Source of the DNA: Collinsella sp. AF20-14LB
GTDB taxonomy: Bacteria; Actinomycetota; Coriobacteriia; Coriobacteriales; Coriobacteriaceae
Direction of reading: 5' to 3'
Length of the DNA stretch: 64,000 nt
Assembly (NCBI RefSeq): GCF_003459505.1
Contig: NZ_QRWD01000001.1
Span: 76,746-140,745, forward strand
Shown here: positions 45,064 through 53,636 of the stretch, piece after piece
How the letters are laid out: each line of letters begins with the position of its first letter
How positions within the stretch are numbered: the stretch's first letter is position 1
The notes under the pieces: model-generated
Told to the model about the DNA's origin: nothing
Databases searched by the model: none
The model's input: the letters and a program-made list of their open reading frames with translations, nothing else
Position numbers and translations under genes: made by a program

Positions 45064-45112
45064 ACTGTCCCAAACTGCCGGCAGAAAAGGAACGTCCCTA
45101 AGTGCCGAGTAG
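45064..45112. repeat. Short degenerate intergenic repeat
   Basis: Two direct half-copies (GTCCCAAACTGCCG and GTCCCTAAGTGCCG) lie close together. The reverse complement contains TCGGCACTTAG, also found in the core of the hairpin at 4805-4902. Possibly a decayed member of the same intergenic repeat family. Confidence 0.5.
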
Positions 45113-45117
45113 GGATG

Positions 45118-45155
45118 AAAAAGGCGGAGGCCCTGGTGAGGGTCTCCGCCTTTTT
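45118..45155. terminator. Terminator after fruA, symmetrical
   Basis: AAAAAGGCGGAGGCCCT...GGGTCTCCGCCTTTTT: a strong stem with A-run on one side and T-run on the other, able to work in both directions. On the minus strand it ends the fruA transcript. Confidence 0.92.
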
Positions 45156-45187
45156 ACAGGGGGCGATATTAATCGCTGACTGCTGGA

Positions 45188-47191
45188 TTAGACCAGGCGG
45201 GCGTTGATCGTCTTAGCGATCTCGGCGGCGTCGGTGGAACCCTTGACGGTGGCACGGAAGTCCTCGTCCATGAGCGCCTCGGCGACCTTGGACAGGATCT
45301 TGAGGTGCGTAGTGCCGGCCTGGGCACCAGGGATGAGCAGGGCGATAGCCACGTTGACGGGAGCGCCGTCCATGGTGTCCCAACCGGTCACGCCGGATTC
45401 GTCCTTGACGACGATGACGGCAGCCTCGGTAATGGCGTCGGACTTGGCATGCGGAATGGCGAAGCCCTCCATCATGCCCGTGGTGCCCTCGGCCTCGCGG
45501 GCCAGGAAGGCGTTCATCACAGCGTCGGCGTCGCTGGCGATACCGGCCTTGACAGCCTGGTTGGAAACGAAGCTCAGAGCCTCGTCACGAGAAGCGAAGT
45601 CCTCGGCGACAAAGACATTCTCAACCTTCACGAAGTCGGCAGCCTCGGCCTTAGGGGCCTCAACGGCAGCGGCCTTGGAAGCCTCAACCGGCTTGGCTAT
45701 AGGAGCGGCCTTCTGATTCTTCTCGAAGTCGTACTTCTTGAAGGCCACGAACAGGATGCCACCGACCACAGCGCCGATGAGGATCGCGAGGACCCACAGC
45801 GGACCGTTCTCGACAACGGGCAGGACCAGGAAGCCACCGTGGGGCGCCGGATCGTGGACGTTGAACATAATGGTCAGGATCGAGGCGATGGAGGAACCGA
45901 GCATCATGATGGGCATGACCGGCCAGATGTTCTTGGTCATGAACGGAATGGCGCCCTCGGTGATGTGGGTGCAACCAAGAATGAGGTTGACGATACCGGC
46001 GTCGTGATCCTCCTGGCTGAAGTACTTCTTGCCGACAACGACAGCGAAGGTAGTGATCAGCGGCGGAACGATGCAGGCGGCAGAGACGGCAGCCATGAAG
46101 TTGGTGCCGAAGTTGTAGGTATCGGTGCCAACGCCGGCAGCCAGTGCCTCGGTGAGCATAGCAGTACCGGTGACGTAAGCAGCCTTGTTGACCGGGCCAC
46201 CCATGTCAAAGGCGCACATGCAGCCGATGGCAAGACCCAGGACAACGGCGCCAGAGGCGGACAGGCCCTTGAGGAAGTCCATCATGGCGGTGTTGATGGC
46301 AGCCATGGGGCCCGAAATGCCGAGCATGACCAGGCCGACGATAGCCGTCGAGAACAGCGGGTACAGGAAGATGGCCTTGAGGCCGTCTAGGTTCTTGGGC
46401 AGACCGGCAAAGACCTTCTCGAGCAGCAGGATGACATAGCCGGCGAGGAAGCCGCCGACGATGCCGCCCAGGAAGCCGAAGCCCACGCCGGCGCCACCGG
46501 CGTCGATCATGCCGGTCTCGGCGTTAACAGGCAGGCCCTGGATGGCGATCATACCGGCAACAAAACCGGGGACGAGCGCCGGGCGCTTGCCGATGGATTC
46601 GGCGATGTAGGCGGAAAGCACCGGAACCATGAGGTTCATGGCGATGCCGCCGATGATCTTCAGCATCGCAGCAAAGCTGTTGTAGTCAGACGCCGTCGAA
46701 TCGAAGGACGTAATGCCCCACAGGAACGAGACGGCGGTCAGGACACCACCGGCAACGACGAAGACCAGCATATGGCTGACACCGTTCATAAGGTGCTTGT
46801 AGATGACGTGGCCGATGGACTCCTTCTCCTCGGTCTCGTCCTCGACATCGGCAGCGACTGCAACCGTGCTGTCGCCCTTGGCGGCGAGCGCGCGGTCAAT
46901 CAGCTTACCGGCGGCCTCAACGGACAGGGCCTTGGAAACACCGACGGAAACCATGGGCTTGCCGGCGAAACGCTCAGCCTGGACATCCTTATCGGCTGCG
47001 ACGACGACGGCCTTGGCACCGGCGATCTCGCTCTTGGTGAGCTCGTTCTCGACACCGACCTGGCCATGGGTCTCGACCTTAATGGTCAGACCTCGCTCGG
47101 CAGCTGCCTTCTCCAGCGCCTCCTTCGCCATGAAGGTGTGCGCGATGCCGGTCGGGCAACCGGTGGCGGCGATGATGTCAAACTTAGCCAT
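45188..47191 (-). CDS. fruA: PTS fructose transporter, fused EIIBCA
   Basis: Imports and phosphorylates fructose. Domain order: EIIB (about residues 1-105, phospho-Cys in AATGCPTGIAHTFMA), EIIC membrane domain (about 130-480, with MGGPVNKAAY and THITEGAIPF), Ala/Glu/Lys linker, EIIA (about 520-667, phospho-His in GFAIPHAKSDAI). 667 aa from ATG at 47191 with AAGGAGG upstream. Divergent from an RpiR regulator that probably controls it. Confidence 0.95.
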   Translation of the reverse strand: MAKFDIIAATGCPTGIAHTFMAKEALEKAAAERGLTIKVETHGQVGVENELTKSEIAGAKAVVVAADKDVQAERFAGKPMVSVGVSKALSVEAAGKLIDRALAAKGDSTVAVAADVEDETEEKESIGHVIYKHLMNGVSHMLVFVVAGGVLTAVSFLWGITSFDSTASDYNSFAAMLKIIGGIAMNLMVPVLSAYIAESIGKRPALVPGFVAGMIAIQGLPVNAETGMIDAGGAGVGFGFLGGIVGGFLAGYVILLLEKVFAGLPKNLDGLKAIFLYPLFSTAIVGLVMLGISGPMAAINTAMMDFLKGLSASGAVVLGLAIGCMCAFDMGGPVNKAAYVTGTAMLTEALAAGVGTDTYNFGTNFMAAVSAACIVPPLITTFAVVVGKKYFSQEDHDAGIVNLILGCTHITEGAIPFMTKNIWPVMPIMMLGSSIASILTIMFNVHDPAPHGGFLVLPVVENGPLWVLAILIGAVVGGILFVAFKKYDFEKNQKAAPIAKPVEASKAAAVEAPKAEAADFVKVENVFVAEDFASRDEALSFVSNQAVKAGIASDADAVMNAFLAREAEGTTGMMEGFAIPHAKSDAITEAAVIVVKDESGVTGWDTMDGAPVNVAIALLIPGAQAGTTHLKILSKVAEALMDEDFRATVKGSTDAAEIAKTINARLV

Positions 47192-47318
47192 GTGTCCCTC
47201 CTTTTTAAGTTTTGCGCCCGCAGGCGCTCCCCTACACGCGCGTCCTTGCGCGCTTTTCCACAACTGAAAGATACCAACCTACCGTCCGCGTGAGAAGAGA
47301 CAAGGCGCAATTCTCCGG

Positions 47319-47347
47319 TGAAAGGTTCTTTCATAACCGTAAACGGT
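47319..47347. promoter_or_regulatory. Possible operator between fruA and the RpiR gene
   Basis: Two adjacent palindromes, TGAAAGGTTCTTTCA (47319-47333) and ACCGTAAACGGT (47336-47347). They fall just downstream of the predicted fruA promoter, where a repressor would act. No direct evidence of binding. Confidence 0.35.
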
Positions 47348-47354
47348 AGGTGAA

Positions 47355-47382
47355 AGTTTACCATCAACACTTGAAACGGCAA
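47355..47382 (-). promoter_or_regulatory. Possible fruA promoter
   Basis: Minus-strand TTGCCG (47382-47377), 16-bp spacer, TAAACT (47360-47355). Confidence 0.4.
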
Positions 47383-47409
47383 GGTGTATCTTGTTATTGA
47401 AAATCCCCC

Positions 47410-47415
47410 TATACT
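47410..47415 (+). promoter_or_regulatory. Possible -10 element for the RpiR gene
   Basis: TATACT about 48 bp upstream of the regulator start. No good -35 hexamer was found at standard spacing. Confidence 0.3.
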
Positions 47416-47462
47416 ATGAGAATACAAACGAGTCCGATTTTCATGCCAACCAGGAGCCATCC

Positions 47463-48320
47463 ATGACCGATAGTAGCAAGAGCGCACTTTCCCTCATTAG
47501 TACCCACCAGGGATACAGCGAGTCCGAGCAGCGCATTGTCGACTATATATTGGAGCACCAGTCCGAGGCGCCACGCCTCACGGCGGCTCAGCTCTCGCGC
47601 GCCGCTGCCACGTCCGAAGCGACCGTTTCGCGCTTCTGCCGCAAGCTGGGCTTTGGTAGCTTCCGCAGCTTTCAGTTTTCTCTGGCGAGGGATTTGGAAA
47701 GCCAGCGCAACGAGGGCCTGACTGACGAGGTCTCGCTCGACAATATGGAGCAGAGCCTCAAGAACATCCTGGCCGCCAAGGTGAGCGAGCTTAATGCGAC
47801 CATCGACGGAATCGACCACGATACGCTGGCGGCTGTTGTGCATGCCCTTAAGCATGCAGGGGTTATTGAGTTTGCAGCTGTGGGCAATACGAACGCGGTC
47901 GCGCTCGATGCGACGTTTAAGTTTTCGCAGCTGGGCCTGCGCTGCATGGCGAGCACCATTAGCGAGACCTCGATTGGTTTTGCGCTCACGTTACGCCCGG
48001 GTGACGTTATCGTACTGATTTCAAACTCGGGCAAGTCGCGCCGTTTGAATCGCATGGCAAAAGCGGCTCGCGACTGCGGCGCAACCGTAGTCGTCATCAG
48101 CAGCGACAGCAAATCCCCGCTCGCGCGCCTGGCAGACTACACTTTTAATACCGTCAACCACGAAGCGCTGCTGACGACGGGCGACTTTGCGTTCTCTAAG
48201 ATCAGCGCCACGATGATCATCGAAGTCATCTACAACTTCCTGCTGCCCGAGATTGAAGACGCTCGCGAACATATCAGCTACTACGAGGAGCTCATCCAGC
48301 CGGATAAGGTCGTTGAGTAA
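47463..48320 (+). CDS. RpiR/MurR-family regulator (HTH + SIS)
   Basis: 285 aa. N-terminal HTH_6 domain (SESEQRIVDYILEH, LSRAAATSEATVSRFCRKLGFGSF) and C-terminal SIS sugar-phosphate-binding domain (FAAVGNTNAVALDATFKF, VIVLISNSGKSRRL, VVVISSDSKSPLA). ATG at 47463 follows CAGGAG. Divergent from fruA, so a sugar-phosphate-responsive regulator of the fructose PTS is the natural reading. Confidence 0.9.
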   Translation: MTDSSKSALSLISTHQGYSESEQRIVDYILEHQSEAPRLTAAQLSRAAATSEATVSRFCRKLGFGSFRSFQFSLARDLESQRNEGLTDEVSLDNMEQSLKNILAAKVSELNATIDGIDHDTLAAVVHALKHAGVIEFAAVGNTNAVALDATFKFSQLGLRCMASTISETSIGFALTLRPGDVIVLISNSGKSRRLNRMAKAARDCGATVVVISSDSKSPLARLADYTFNTVNHEALLTTGDFAFSKISATMIIEVIYNFLLPEIEDAREHISYYEELIQPDKVVE

Positions 48321-48329
48321 AACGCGTAG

Positions 48330-48360
48330 TGGGACAAAAATTTCAGTCTAGTTTGTCCCA
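48330..48360. repeat. Hairpin between convergent RpiR and recN genes
   Basis: TGGGACAAA...TTTGTCCCA over 31 nt; 26 of 31 positions match the arm at 3071-3101. Placed between converging genes, it may act as a terminator for both, although T-runs are short. Confidence 0.65.
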
Positions 48361-48379
48361 CCAACACCGCTGATACGAC

Positions 48380-50008
48380 CTAACCTCGAGCTTCTTCGAG
48401 CATCTGCTTGGCGTGCGCTAAGCTCGCCTCCGATTGATCGCCGCTCAACATGCGGGCGATCTCGGCGGTACGCGCTTCGCCGGTTACCTCGTCCAAATGC
48501 GTCTGGGGAACATCGCCCGGCTCCTTGCTGACAACATAATGCTTGTCGGCCATGACGGCGACTTGCGCCAAGTGGGTTACGACAATCACTTGATGCGTGG
48601 CGGCAAGATCGGCCAGCACACCAGCAAGAGCACGAGCCGTGGAACCACCGACACCGGCATCGACCTCGTCAAATACCAGTGTGTCGACGCCGTCAGCATT
48701 ACCCAAGACCACCTTGCTCGCCAGCATAACGCGACTGAGCTCGCCGCCCGAGGCAATGCGGCGCAGAGGGCGCGGCGTCAATCCGGCACCGCTGCGATAC
48801 AGAAGCTCGTAGCTCGAAGGGCCCGCGGGTGTCCACTCAGCGCGAGGGAGATCGCGGGACTCCCAGACCAGCTCAGCGCCGCCCATTTCTAGGCGTGCCA
48901 TCTGACGACCCACCTCGTGACAAAAACGCGGGGCTGCCGTATTGCGTGCGCGCTTAAGCGCCTTGGCAGCGGCGAACAGTTCGTGCTCCGCCGCGCCGAG
49001 TGCCTCGCGTGCCTTCCTAATCTGCTCGTCACCATCGTCCACCAGCGATAACAACTCCCGCGAGCGGTCACGCATGGCAAATACATCGTCCATGGTGGGA
49101 CCCCACTGCCGCAGAAGTCCCTTAAGGTCGGAATACCGCTCGCGCATGCGAGCGAGGTCGCGAGGATCGAACGCAACGCCATCGCGATAAGCACGCAGCT
49201 CGTTGGCGCAATCCTCGAGTGAGATGCAGGCATCCGAAAGTGCGTCGGCGATGTCACCCAGTTTGCGATCGACGGTCGCCATGCGCGACAGTTCTGCCAC
49301 GGCGCCGTTCACGGCATCGAGCGCTCCCCCTTCGGCAGTAAGCGATGCATGGGCATCGTTGGCCGTCGCCACCAGCACCTCGGCATGCTCGGAGCGCGGC
49401 AGCAGCTCATCGAGCTCCTCATACTCGCCCGGCTTGGGGTCGACCTCGCCGATGCGCTCGAGGGCAAAGCGCGCCTCCTCGACGCGGCTCCCCTGCGCAC
49501 GTGAGGCCTCTTCGACGCGTCGAACCTCCTTGGCGGCAGCGCGCGATGCCTTAAAGCAGGCGCGATACGCATCCAGCGCCTCGAGCGCAGAGCGCCCTGC
49601 CCACGCATCGACCATCGCAACGTGATGCGCCGGGTCGAGCAAACGCTGGTGCTCGTGCTGGCCGCACAGATCCATCATCACGCCAACGCGCTCCGAAAGC
49701 TCGCGCACACTGGCGATGCGGCCGTCAATCTTCACGCGGCTGCGGCCCTCGGCAGAAAGGCTGCGCTGGACCGTGAAGCCTTCCGTGTCGTGCGGGCCGT
49801 CGAACAAGCGCGCCTCGACACTCGCCAGCGCCTCGCCCTCGCGCACCGTCGACGAATCCGCGCGCTCACCCATAATAAGCTTGAGGGCCGAGAGCAGCGC
49901 GGTCTTGCCGGCACCGGTCTCGCCGGTCAGGACAGTCAGGCCGGTACTCGGCACCAGCGTCGCCTCGCGAATGAGTGCAATGTTAGAAACCTGCAGCTCA
50001 TCGATCAT
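48380..50008 (-). CDS. recN: DNA repair protein RecN
   Basis: SMC-like ATPase of double-strand-break repair. 542 aa: Walker A GETGAGKTALLSALKLIMG, coiled-coil arms with many Arg/Glu/Ala, then LRRIASGGELSRVMLASKVVL signature and TLVFDEVDAGVGG Walker B. Overlaps the nadK 3' end by 11 bp and is the last gene of a nusB-to-recN series. Confidence 0.96.
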   Translation of the reverse strand: MIDELQVSNIALIREATLVPSTGLTVLTGETGAGKTALLSALKLIMGERADSSTVREGEALASVEARLFDGPHDTEGFTVQRSLSAEGRSRVKIDGRIASVRELSERVGVMMDLCGQHEHQRLLDPAHHVAMVDAWAGRSALEALDAYRACFKASRAAAKEVRRVEEASRAQGSRVEEARFALERIGEVDPKPGEYEELDELLPRSEHAEVLVATANDAHASLTAEGGALDAVNGAVAELSRMATVDRKLGDIADALSDACISLEDCANELRAYRDGVAFDPRDLARMRERYSDLKGLLRQWGPTMDDVFAMRDRSRELLSLVDDGDEQIRKAREALGAAEHELFAAAKALKRARNTAAPRFCHEVGRQMARLEMGGAELVWESRDLPRAEWTPAGPSSYELLYRSGAGLTPRPLRRIASGGELSRVMLASKVVLGNADGVDTLVFDEVDAGVGGSTARALAGVLADLAATHQVIVVTHLAQVAVMADKHYVVSKEPGDVPQTHLDEVTGEARTAEIARMLSGDQSEASLAHAKQMLEEARG

Positions 50009-50858
50009 GACGGACTCCGTAGAATACGCGGCTCACCGAGTTGTAAAAACTCTCGGGGCCGTAGTCGAGCAGCAGCACATCGCCGGGCCCGCGGCGCACC
50101 GCCACGCTCTCAACGGTGCCATCGCAGGTAATAAACTGTCCATCGATAGCGATCGCCGGAACGCTCGGACGGTCATCAGACATAAAGATTTCGACGACAT
50201 CACTCGGCGAGGTCAAAAAGGCACGAGCCTGAATGGTGTGCGGCGCAATGGGTACGCAGACCATGCCCGTATAGTCGGGGCTCACGATGGGGCCGCCTGC
50301 GGATAGTGCATAGCCAGTGGAGCCGGTCGCCGTCGAAACGACGACACCGTCACCGCGCAGTCGATCGATATGGTGGCCCGACACCGTGATGTCGAACTCG
50401 ACCATATCGGACAGCGGACCGCGGGTAAGCGCCATGTCGTTGAGGGCGAAGGTGCGAACGACATCCTTCGTACCGTCTTCGCGCACGGACACGATATCCG
50501 CGGCGATGGTGGCGCGACGGCTCACGTGCAGCTCACCGGACAGGGCATCACTCACAACCTGCAAAATGTCACGCTCCTCGGGGCTAGCGGCCGTCAAAAA
50601 GCCCAGGTGACCATAGGAAAGACCGAGGATAGGAATCTCGCGATGGTTGAGGATGCGGGCAGCGCGCAGCAGCGTGCCGTCGCCGCCGAGCGTAATGACC
50701 AGATCGGAGCCGTCAATATCAGGCGTGCTCTGAATCTTGGATCGCTGGTCGGCAGCCCATGCGACCTCATAGCCCTGGCGCGTCAGCCAAAGCTCGAGCA
50801 TCAGGCCGCTCTCGACCGCCTCTTGCTTGTAGTAATTGGGAACCAGAAAGACCTTCAT
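49998..50858 (-). CDS. nadK: NAD kinase
   Basis: Makes NADP from NAD. LVITLGGDGTLLRAAR, LNDMALTRG, VVVSTATGSTGYALSAGGPIVSP are the family signature motifs. 286 aa, normal length. Its start overlaps the tlyA stop. Confidence 0.96.
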   Translation of the reverse strand: MKVFLVPNYYKQEAVESGLMLELWLTRQGYEVAWAADQRSKIQSTPDIDGSDLVITLGGDGTLLRAARILNHREIPILGLSYGHLGFLTAASPEERDILQVVSDALSGELHVSRRATIAADIVSVREDGTKDVVRTFALNDMALTRGPLSDMVEFDITVSGHHIDRLRGDGVVVSTATGSTGYALSAGGPIVSPDYTGMVCVPIAPHTIQARAFLTSPSDVVEIFMSDDRPSVPAIAIDGQFITCDGTVESVAVRRGPGDVLLLDYGPESFYNSVSRVFYGVRHDR

Positions 50859-51667
50859 AGCGTTGCAGCTTTCTCGCTCAAAACCGATACCTGGAATTGC
50901 AGCTCGTCTTGCGTTCGGTCGCCGGGGTCAAATCTCGTGCCGTACAGGAAAAACTCAACGTTTCCCTTGGCACCATGAATGGGCGACACGCACACATCGA
51001 CCGGGAACAGCCCCTTGGCAGCAAAGAGTTCAACTGCCGCAACGAGTGTATCGCGGCGCACGGCGGGGTCGGTCACAATTCCGCCCTCGCCCACCAGCGC
51101 CGCCGGAGCCTCAAACTGCGGCTTTACGAGCGTGCAGAATGCACCCGTAGGCGCCAGGCACGCCAGCACCGCATCGATAATGTTCGCGATGCTGGTAAAC
51201 GAGACGTCACACACAGCCAGGTCGATAGCGCCGGCATAGCCAAGCTCAGGCAGCTGCGTCACGTTTGTGCGCTCATGCAGCGTCACGCGATCGTCCTGAC
51301 GCAACGACCAATCGAACTGGGCGCGACCCACGTCCACCGAGACAACTGTCGCAGCTCCGCGCTTAAGCAGGCAATCGGTAAAGCCGCCGGTAGAGCAGCC
51401 CACATCCAGACAGGCAAGGCCCGTCGGATTGATACCAAACGCATCAAGCGCGCCTTCGAGCTTAAGACCGCCACGGCCAACATAGGGAATGCGTCCCTTC
51501 ACGTGCAGCGGCAGGCCCGGGATCACCTTAAGGCCCGGCGAAGTCAAACGCTCGCCGCCACTCGAGACCAAGCCGGCCATAAGAGTGCGAAGGGCATCCG
51601 CGCGATCGGCGCAGATGCCCTGTGAAATCAGTTCGTCATCAAGACGCACGCGTTTCATGAATGCCAT
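50855..51667 (-). CDS. tlyA: TlyA-family rRNA 2'-O-methyltransferase
   Basis: S4 RNA-binding domain (RVRLDDELISQGICADRADALRTLMAGLV) then an FtsJ-like methyltransferase (CLDVGCSTGGFTDCLLKRGA, YVGRGGLKL, VKPQFEAP). Known relatives modify 16S/23S rRNA and affect capreomycin sensitivity. About 270 aa; ATG at 51667 or 51658 are both possible since neither has a strong ribosome site. Confidence 0.92.
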   Translation of the reverse strand: MAFMKRVRLDDELISQGICADRADALRTLMAGLVSSGGERLTSPGLKVIPGLPLHVKGRIPYVGRGGLKLEGALDAFGINPTGLACLDVGCSTGGFTDCLLKRGAATVVSVDVGRAQFDWSLRQDDRVTLHERTNVTQLPELGYAGAIDLAVCDVSFTSIANIIDAVLACLAPTGAFCTLVKPQFEAPAALVGEGGIVTDPAVRRDTLVAAVELFAAKGLFPVDVCVSPIHGAKGNVEFFLYGTRFDPGDRTQDELQFQVSVLSEKAATL

Positions 51668-51693
51668 CAACCATTCGTATCCGGAGATGCGGC

Positions 51694-51933
51694 CTAGCTA
51701 TCCTGGGATTCGTTTGCCGCATCCTCATCGTATTCCTGCTCGAGCTTGTCGGCCTCACGCGGCGTCAGCTCAAACTTATCGACCATGTCGACCGCGCGGG
51801 AGCCCAGCTCAATCGCCTCGTCAAACAGATCGAGCGAACGCTCCAAGGAGGTATCCTTGGAGCGAACGGTGGCGATGATCTGGTCCAGGCGATCCGAGAT
51901 CTCATCGAAGTTGCGGACGGAACCCTCTGGCAT
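51694..51933 (-). CDS. xseB: Exodeoxyribonuclease VII small subunit
   Basis: 79 aa. FDEISDRLDQIIATVRSKDTSLERSLDLFDEAIELG is the XseB domain, with an acidic C-terminal tail. It starts 2 bp after nusB. The large subunit gene xseA, often next to xseB, is not in the window. Confidence 0.92.
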   Translation of the reverse strand: MPEGSVRNFDEISDRLDQIIATVRSKDTSLERSLDLFDEAIELGSRAVDMVDKFELTPREADKLEQEYDEDAANESQDS

Positions 51934-51935
51934 GG

Positions 51936-52523
51936 CTACTCCTCGACGGAGTCGGCCTCGACGGCCTCAGCAGCGTCCGCATCCTCGGCAAGTACACCGG
52001 CGGCAGCCTGAGCGGCAGCGACCTTTGCGGCCGCCTCGGCAGCCTGCGCCTCCTCGCGAGCGCGATCCTCGGCCAGCAGTTCCTGGTACAGGTCCTCGCC
52101 CGGCAACTCCTCGCTGCGCGCGATCTTGCCCAGCACGCCGTTGACGAACGACGCGGACTGGTCGGTGCCATAGGCCTTGGCAAGTTCGACGGCCTCGTTG
52201 ATGACGATAGCGTCCGAGACCTCCTCGTCGGTGAGGAAGCGCATCTCGTAGACGGCGATACGCAGCAGGTTGCGGTCGGCGCCGGGCATGCGCATAAGAT
52301 CCCAGTTCTTGGCGACGGCGCGCAGAGCGCAGTCGATGCGGTCGATATGCTCGTAAGCACCGCGGCACAGCTCCAGCGCATAGGGGTCGAGGGGACCCTT
52401 CGAGATCAGGAAATCGCCCTCGAGGACGCGCTCGAGCGGGCTGTCCGTGGCCTCGGCCTGGAACAGCAGCTGCAGCGCCTGACTGCGGGCAAGCGTGCGC
52501 CCGCGATAAACCTTAAGGCTCAA
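51936..52523 (-). CDS. nusB: Transcription antitermination factor NusB
   Basis: 195 aa. The NusB fold occupies about residues 1-140 (RTLARSQALQLLFQAEA, DRNLLRIAVYEMRFL, VINEAVELAKAYGTDQSASFVNGVLGKIAR). A 45-residue Ala/Glu-rich C-terminal extension, acidic and probably disordered, is not part of the standard fold. Followed closely by xseB. Confidence 0.93.
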   Translation of the reverse strand: MSLKVYRGRTLARSQALQLLFQAEATDSPLERVLEGDFLISKGPLDPYALELCRGAYEHIDRIDCALRAVAKNWDLMRMPGADRNLLRIAVYEMRFLTDEEVSDAIVINEAVELAKAYGTDQSASFVNGVLGKIARSEELPGEDLYQELLAEDRAREEAQAAEAAAKVAAAQAAAGVLAEDADAAEAVEADSVEE

Positions 52524-52526
52524 AGG

Positions 52527-52889
52527 TTACTCCTTGGGGAAAACGAGGCCGTCGATGCAAACGTCAACGCGCTCGACCTCAACGCCCACCTGGGCATCGA
52601 TGGCGGTGACCACGGCGACGCGAACGGCCTCGGCGAGTTTCTTGAACGGATAGCCAAAGAACACCACGACACGCACGGTGAGTGCGAGCTTGTCGCCGAC
52701 GACCTCGGCCTCGACCGCCGGCTCGGAAGCCGGGGCCTTGGACGAGAGCATCATGGAGACAAGGTTGGTGGCAAGGTCCTTGACGCCAACGGAGGCGATG
52801 CCCTCGACATCCGACACGGCGCGCGAGACGATGGCGGTCAGAACATCGGGTGAAATGCCGATGCCGTCAATCTTGATTTCCTGGGGCAT
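52527..52889 (-). CDS. Asp23/Gls24-family envelope stress protein
   Basis: 120 aa. ISPDVLTAIVSRAVSDVEGIASVGVKD and a beta-rich LALTVRVVVFFGYPFKKLAEAVRVAVVTAIDA segment match the Asp23 domain (DUF322). It sits between efp and nusB, a common place for this family in Gram-positives. Exact role unknown. Confidence 0.9.
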   Translation of the reverse strand: MPQEIKIDGIGISPDVLTAIVSRAVSDVEGIASVGVKDLATNLVSMMLSSKAPASEPAVEAEVVGDKLALTVRVVVFFGYPFKKLAEAVRVAVVTAIDAQVGVEVERVDVCIDGLVFPKE

Positions 52890-52913
52890 GAGTCCTCCTA
52901 GAAGAGTTGGTTG

Positions 52914-53477
52914 CTAGACGCGGGAGACGAACTTGCCATCGCGGGTGTCAACCTTAATGACCTCGCCCTCGTTGAGGTACATGGGGACCTGGATGACAGC
53001 GCCGGTGTCGATCGTGGCCGGCTTGGTGGAACCCTGGACGGTGTCGCCCTTAAAGCCCGGGTCGGTCTGGACGATGGTGGTCTCGATGAACATCGGCGGG
53101 GTCACGCCCATGAGCTCGTCGTCGGCGAAGAGCAGCTGGCAGATGTCGTTCTCACGCAGCCACTTGGAGTTCTCGCCCACCATGTCCTCGGGAACGGGAA
53201 CCTGCTCGTAGGACTCGTTGTCCATGAAGATGTAGTCGGTGCCGTCGTTGTAGAGGTACTGGAACTCACGGGTGGTGAGCATGACGCTCTCGAACTTGGT
53301 GCCGGCGTTGCAGGTGTTCTCAACGACACGACCGCTCTTGATATCGCGAGTCTTGTAGCGCACAAAAGCACCACCCTTGCCCGGCTTGACGTGCTGGAAC
53401 TCGACGATGGTATAAACCTTGTCCTTAATACGGAGACCGAGGCCGTTCTTGAAGTCGGCGGTAGAAATGGTAGGCAT
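52914..53477 (-). CDS. efp: Translation elongation factor P
   Basis: Rescues ribosomes stalled at polyproline. 187 aa with the three beta-barrel domains; loop HVKPGKGGAFVRYK carries the tip lysine, and TGAVIQVPMYLNEGEVIKVDTRDG is the C-terminal signature. No modification genes are seen nearby. Confidence 0.97.
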   Translation of the reverse strand: MPTISTADFKNGLGLRIKDKVYTIVEFQHVKPGKGGAFVRYKTRDIKSGRVVENTCNAGTKFESVMLTTREFQYLYNDGTDYIFMDNESYEQVPVPEDMVGENSKWLRENDICQLLFADDELMGVTPPMFIETTIVQTDPGFKGDTVQGSTKPATIDTGAVIQVPMYLNEGEVIKVDTRDGKFVSRV

Positions 53478-53569
53478 AGCGACCTTTCTTCTTATGGGCA
53501 GAACGCACAGGCGTCCAAATTACATACGACCGAAATTATACACTTGCAGACGGCGCCTGCAGCGAGCGC

Positions 53570-53614
53570 ATAAAAAGAGAACGCGGGGCGTCCGAATCGA
53601 TCCGGACGTCCCGC
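53570..53614 (-). terminator. Terminator after pepP
   Basis: Minus-strand GCGGGACGTCCG/CGGACGCCCCGC stem (one G-T pair) followed, after a few bases, by TTTTT. Confidence 0.8.
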
Positions 53615-53636
53615 CCCAAAAATCTATCGAAATGAG

